In this document: in pieces, positions 63,851 through 64,000 of the stretch
How the letters are laid out: every line of letters begins with the position of its first letter
Numbering within the stretch: the stretch's first letter is position 1
DNA from: Parapristionchus giblindavisi
Lineage: Eukaryota > Nematoda > Chromadorea > Rhabditida > Diplogasteridae
Assembly: GCA_943737045.1 (NCBI GenBank)
Contig: CALSFV010000001.1
Span: 2,694,001 to 2,758,000 of the forward strand
Length of the DNA stretch: 64,000 bases
Direction: 5' to 3'
Translations under genes and position numbers: made by a program
The notes under the pieces: generated by a model
What the model was told of the DNA's origin: nothing
Databases searched by the model: none
The model's input: the letters and a program-made list of their open reading frames with translations, nothing else

Positions 63851-63973
63851 TTTCAGTCTCGTTATTCTGGAGATGCAACATTCCTTGAATGTGAACCAGT
63901 CGGAGGAGTTCGTGTCTTTCCCCTTGATTTCCTTGCTCCTCCTCGACCCTCATCCAATCATTCCAATCAATAA
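59584..63973 (+). CDS. galactokinase (GHMP kinase family, GALK1 type)
   Basis: Phosphorylates galactose to galactose-1-phosphate with ATP, first step of the Leloir pathway, in the cytosol. Exons: 59584-59685, 60494-60561, 60797-60872, 61133-61187, 61341-61417, 61523-61622, 61885-61956, 62027-62089, 62190-62265, 62419-62494, 62926-62987, 63069-63174, 63221-63321, 63489-63580, 63641-63711, 63857-63973 (TAA). Phases agree. Signature [17 protein letters not shown] matches the galactokinase motif. [13 protein letters not shown] is the phosphate-binding GHMP motif, [11 protein letters not shown] carries the catalytic aspartate, and [14 protein letters not shown] is motif 3. [15 protein letters not shown] and [14 protein letters not shown] match GALK1 rather than GALK2 or GalNAc kinase. 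The ATG at 59584 ([11 protein letters not shown]) is the nearest start; the acidic leader up to [10 protein letters not shown] is not conserved. The last intron contains an ATT array. Confidence 0.93.
63796..63849. repeat. (ATT)18 array in the last galactokinase intron
   Basis: 18 uninterrupted ATT copies just before the TTTCAG acceptor of the last exon (63857). With the arrays at 36138 and 38386 it is the third AAT/ATT tract in the window. Confidence 0.95.
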
Positions 63974-64000
63974 TCATTTATGCAATACCATAGTTATCTT

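Overview
The window reads as AT-rich nuclear DNA of a nematode. Genes are split into many short exons. Introns are often only 45-60 bp, with GTAAG/GTATG donors and TTTCAG acceptors. Several start codons lie 1-10 bp after a free TTTCAG/CTGTAG-type acceptor, as expected for spliced-leader trans-splicing. The gene families fit: transmembrane channel-like (TMC) protein, transthyretin-like (TTR-like) secreted proteins, organic solute transporter alpha (OST-alpha) paralogs, a tandem-PDZ protein, an amidated neuropeptide precursor and galactokinase. I do not assign a species. Gene models were assembled by hand from reading frame and splice phase; where I say phases are consistent I checked the exon lengths.

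Layout. 1-10 kb: a TMC gene on the minus strand whose C-terminus runs off the left edge, with a small cysteine-rich secreted-protein gene nested on the opposite strand in one of its introns. 10-23 kb: poorly coding DNA with fragments of a minus-strand gene, several inverted-repeat elements and a striking series of polypurine (GAGGGA-type) satellites, including a 1.7 kb array of 21-bp units with a 546-bp higher-order period. 22.7-23.7 kb: a small three-exon gene of unknown function. 24-28 kb: transposon relics. 28.7-35.3 kb: two tandem TTR-like genes. 35.9-41 kb: an OST-alpha paralog with a 2.8 kb foldback element in one intron, that element itself being host to two smaller transposons. 41.4-43.6 kb: plus-strand coding fragments, one split by a 1,474-bp inverted-repeat element with 400-bp terminal repeats that each carry a tRNA-like sequence. 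44.2-46.4 kb: a tandem-PDZ gene. 47.0-49.4 kb: the second OST-alpha paralog. 49.4-53.9 kb: nothing coding that I can support. 53.9-54.8 kb: a neuropeptide precursor built of 39-nt peptide modules. 58-64 kb: a galactokinase gene complete at its 3' end.

The genes form no operon or obvious shared pathway. The TMC, OST-alpha and TTR-like proteins are membrane or secreted; galactokinase is cytosolic sugar metabolism. The richest signal is in the mobile DNA. Insertion order and target-site duplications can be read directly, because one arm of the foldback element preserves the empty sites of insertions in the other arm. Transposons and triplet repeats account for most of the difference between long and short introns in the well-resolved genes.
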